Source: Ianthella basta
Lineage: Eukaryota; Porifera; Demospongiae; Verongiida; Ianthellidae
Direction of reading: 5' to 3'
Length of the DNA: 64,000 nt
Assembly (NCBI GenBank): GCA_964019415.1
Contig: OZ025869.1
Location: 7,912,714-7,976,713 of the forward strand
Shown here piece after piece: positions 60,961 to 64,000 of this stretch. Within the stretch, counting starts at the first letter, position 1. Each line of letters opens with the position of its first letter. Made by a program: the position numbers and the translations under genes. The notes beneath the pieces are model-generated. The model was not told the origin of the DNA. It was given only the letters and a program-made list of their open reading frames with translations, and did no database searches.

Positions 60961-61039
60961 CAAGGGAGAGGGTGCTCAGATGGTTGGATGTGCAGCACAC
61001 AGAGAAAGGTGCACTGTGTAGTCCTCCCCTTCCCCTCAC

Positions 61040-61239
61040 CTGTTGGGCCAGCAGGTACCTCTCCCTGCACTGCTGTCACTGACCGGTAGAACACCACTCA
61101 ACACTGTCCTCTGGGATCATCTGCACGTACTCACTCATCATAGACCACTCCACCCGGCCCCCGGCCAAGGCTGCTGTCACACCCGATGTCGTCATCCACA
61201 ATCCACCAGTTCTCATCAGACAGCTTGAACAGCTTCTCC
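61040..61239 (-). pseudogene. mTOR FAT-region exon, frameshifted
   Basis: A 200-bp exon with good splice sites (ttgcag| and aacag|gtgagg). It reads TAALAGGRVEWSMMSEYVQM followed by IPEDS in one frame and FYRSVTAV then RYLLAQQ in others. This parallels the mTOR stretch around residue 1,600-1,650 (…QWDSMEEYTCMIPRDT…FYRAVLAL…LAQQ). At least two frameshifts are needed, so it is a relic. Confidence 0.65.
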
Positions 61240-62694
61240 CTGCAACAACCAAGTCACATGACAGTCATGTGATGCAATTACATCACTCAGTCACATGATT
61301 GTCACATGCTCACTACCATGGTGACACAAACACATCATTCTAAGAAAGCATTGTAATAAACAATTTCACAATTTACTAAATGGCACAAAGTAGTGTTGAC
61401 TACATATTCAGACATCTTGTCATTCAAAACACAAACTCACAATCATTAGAGTGGCCATATTAACCCATTAGGACCCAATTTCAACCTTCGCGCTCGTGTA
61501 CTGTGAGCCCAACTTAAAAATGGCGGCTACGTACAAGCCCCGTACTTTTGCTTTTCCGTGGCTTTCCTGGCTTTCCTCGCGCAAAATGTTGACATTGGGT
61601 GTTGTATTCCATGGTGCTGTTTCTTAGAAAGGCTATGGGATGTTCGTGGCCCAGCTCTAGATTCTTCGCAAGTGTGCGCAGCCGAAGAAGACAAGAACGG
61701 TAAGCGAACACTTGTATTTTACTTGCTGGCACTTCTGTGACCCAGAAAAGAACCTAGGAGCCGCTCTAGCTGCTGGACTATTTGCTCAACAGCCAACTGC
61801 ATTCGTTCTTGTTGCTACGTGGTACGTGGTAGCTTTTTGGTCACACACCAAAATGGTGCGTAACTTTGCAAAACGTTCTGCGCTTGATTGTGCGGCGCGA
61901 GAACGACCAGAAGAGACGGCGAGAGTCCGAAATGATGGCCAAATGACTACTAGGCGTGCTGTGAAAAGTTCGTACCATTCCTCCGTTCTTGGCAGCCAAA
62001 CAAAGGGAAAGTTCGTACTGACGCAAATCTGCGTCATTGGGCCTTAAGCGCATACAAATATTTGACGCAAATTTGCGTCTTTGGGTATGGGCCCAGCCAA
62101 GGAGGGCAGGGGGGCAGGCACCTTTACCTTCTAGTACTGAAGAACAAAGGAAGATTATACGAAATGTATTGAGCATGGCACACACACGGCAACCCGTAAG
62201 GGGTCACACGACCGTCCTTACGCAAATCAGACTGCAGGAATCGAACACCCTGGCGATTGATAATCTCTGCAGGGGATTCCCCGTGAGGCACATCCCCATT
62301 TTGTTCTGATGTGTCGTCTTCTTCAATTGGTTCCTCCTGCTCAGCCAATGAGGGGTCACTGGTGGAAGGGAATTTCCCCAAACTTCCCCCTGGTGTGCCA
62401 CCTATGTACGTTACACAGAACAATGTAGATCACCACAAGCAACAAGTATATGGTACCTCACAACAACAACAACAACAATGTCCACTTACTTCATAACAAC
62501 AACGCCCACATAGGTTAAGAGAAGGTATTTCGCATCACTTCATCACATAAAACACAATACATTGTGATTGCCGAGCTGAAAGGCAAGGCAAGTAATCGTG
62601 ATGCGTTGTCGTCCCCCGTTTGTATATATGTATATCCGTCCCAGTCAACCTGAGACACCTAGATTGCGCAATAGCCCGGTGTTCTCCGCAGGCT
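61240..62694. other. Low-information region, no gene assigned
   Basis: Short frames at 61,712-62,047 (plus) and 62,124-62,423 (minus) lack recognisable domains. The phrase gacgcaaat(c/t)tgcgtc, a near-palindrome, occurs twice at 62,018-62,082. A (CAA)n tract lies at 62,461-62,478. Confidence 0.4.
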
Positions 62695-63060
62695 GTGGGG
62701 GACAGGTGAGGGGGACAGGTGAGGGGGACAGGTGAGGGGGACAGGTGAGGGGGACAGGTGGGGGGATGGGTAAGGGGACAGGTGGGGGGGGGACAGATGA
62801 GGGGGACAGGTCAGGGGGACAGGTTAGGGGGATGGGTAAGGGGGATGGGTAAGGGCGACAGGCAAGGGGGACAGGTGAGGGGGACAGGTAAGGGGACAGG
62901 TTGGGGGACAGGTCAGGGGGACAGGTGAGGGGGATGGGTAAGGGGGACAGGTGAGGGGGACAGGTGAGGGGGACAGGTGAGGTGGACAGGTGAGGGGGAC
63001 AGGTAAGGGGACAGGTAGGGGGAACAGGTGAGGGGGACAGGTAAGGGGGGCAGATGAAGG
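62695..63060. repeat. Splice-donor-like minisatellite, second array
   Basis: About 30 units of gggggacaggtgag, the same unit as 35,553-36,315 but mostly GTGAG rather than GTAAG. Confidence 0.95.
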
Positions 63061-64000
63061 GGACTCCCTGTCAAACACTTCACTCTCATCTACATAGGAA
63101 CACAACAGAGTCAACACAACCACATCACACACACAACCAACACACACTACATCACAACTTACAACCACTCTACACTCAAATACTCTCAACACTTTCCTCA
63201 ACACCAAACTCAACACACACACACCAACAGCTCAAGGCATAGGGGAGGAAGGGGGCAGCCATGGACACATCACTTTTGGGATGACTCAGTAAATAAAGTC
63301 TCTCTCACTTGTTAACACAAAAAGACTATTCAATACAGTCAGTGCAGTTGAGATGGTTTGGATGAGATTTACAATCTCCAACTCCCAACATCAGCTAGTG
63401 AAAACATTGACAAGTGAAATGAAAGGAGAACTAGTACATCACAAAGAGACCTGTCATGCAAATTCATTACCAGCTTATCTGTGTCAGTGGGAGGTAAATT
63501 TAGGCATCCCTTGGAAACTTAAGAAACTGTCACCAACGAGTGAAACGCACTAGGGATAACACATCCCTCTTGTGACTTAGGTATCCCCTCCAAACTAAGG
63601 CCTGGTTTTACATTAAAACGCTTTCGTTCATTTATGGAGCAACTGCTCCAGATAGTGTTCTGTGTTTACAACGTCAGTCTCACGGGTTAACACAAATGAG
63701 ATTTGCAATATCCAACTTGATCTGTGACAGTGGGAGTTTAATTTAGCTAACTCATTTGAATACACCCAGGCTCCATAGCCAGTTTCAATGTGAACTGCAC
63801 AGCTCGTCAACGATTGTCTCAAATCACCTCTTAGTGCTCACTGGTGAGTTCTCCCTGAATTGTGACTGACAACAGGAGGCTGGAGGAGAGGACATTAGCT
63901 TGATTACAAGTCTGATCCTTCAGCTTTGAATACACCACTAGACGGCCATGTTTGTTACATCATAACCACACCTGAGATGATGTCTCTCCACCTCACACAT
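63061..64000. other. No gene seen
   Basis: A CACAAC-rich stretch (63,090-63,230) is followed by two diverged direct copies sharing gagattt(a/g)caat and tgacagtggga-like segments (63,365-63,505 and 63,690-63,745). No coding frame is supported. Confidence 0.5.

Noticed and set aside
61462-62046. Possible piggyBac-type element (ttaaccc… to …ggccttaa)
   Set aside because: The candidate ends share only a few bases and need gaps, and no transposase or clear TTAA duplication is present.

Overview
The window looks like a repeat-rich stretch of an invertebrate metazoan genome, most likely a sponge. This is inferred from GT-AG introns of 100-300 bp, an ankyrin-ROC-COR protein family ending in Death or CARD domains, mTOR and MLF (myeloid leukaemia factor) exons, a PHD-finger LINE, a PIF/Harbinger transposon and very long (TG)n tracts. 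No prokaryotic feature was seen. A 200-base assembly gap lies at 13,801-14,000.

Layout. (1) 1-13.1 kb holds two copies of a divergent gene pair: a four-exon integrase-like (DDE) gene head-to-head with an unrecognised partner gene. The pairs are at about 1.0/1.36 kb and 12.8/12.97 kb. A partner pseudogene lies at 8.5-9.0 kb, and a decayed LINE and TG-rich DNA fill the space between. (2) 14.0-20.0 kb, minus strand, is one very long apparently intronless reading frame with a SAM-like segment, a zinc finger, about 14 tandem copies of a 46-residue unit and a transposase-like core. It is broken by two single-base shifts. (3) 20.8-26.7 kb and 41.4-47.0 kb are two copies of a segmental duplication. 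Each carries a complete six- or five-exon gene (1,073 and 1,046 aa as reconstructed). The copies differ in one phase 1-1 exon block, which encodes a Death domain in the first and a CARD in the second; both keep a final Death domain. (4) 27.9-32.3 kb and 47.2-61.3 kb contain several scrambled, partly duplicated blocks of exons matching the mTOR kinase (FAT region, one kinase exon, FATC). They have stops, frameshifts and missing exons and are embedded in minisatellites. (5) 32.4-36.3 kb is palindromic repeats, a foldback element and a splice-donor-like minisatellite. (6) 36.4-39.8 kb is a nearly whole Harbinger element with TAA target duplication, terminal inverted repeats, transposase and Myb-like genes, and a nested Helitron-like insertion. 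(7) 40.1 kb is an MLF exon with a stop. (8) 61.4-64 kb is mostly non-coding, with a second splice-donor-like minisatellite.

How parts relate. The two ankyrin-ROC-COR genes are the best candidates for functional genes. They resemble DAPK1 without its kinase and probably act as signalling scaffolds in cell death or innate immunity (inference). The integrase/partner pair behaves as a unit that duplicates together. Most other coding traces are transposons or pseudogenes. Several breaks are single-base indels, so base-calling error must be separated from real decay. All family assignments are from reading translations by eye; no searches were run.
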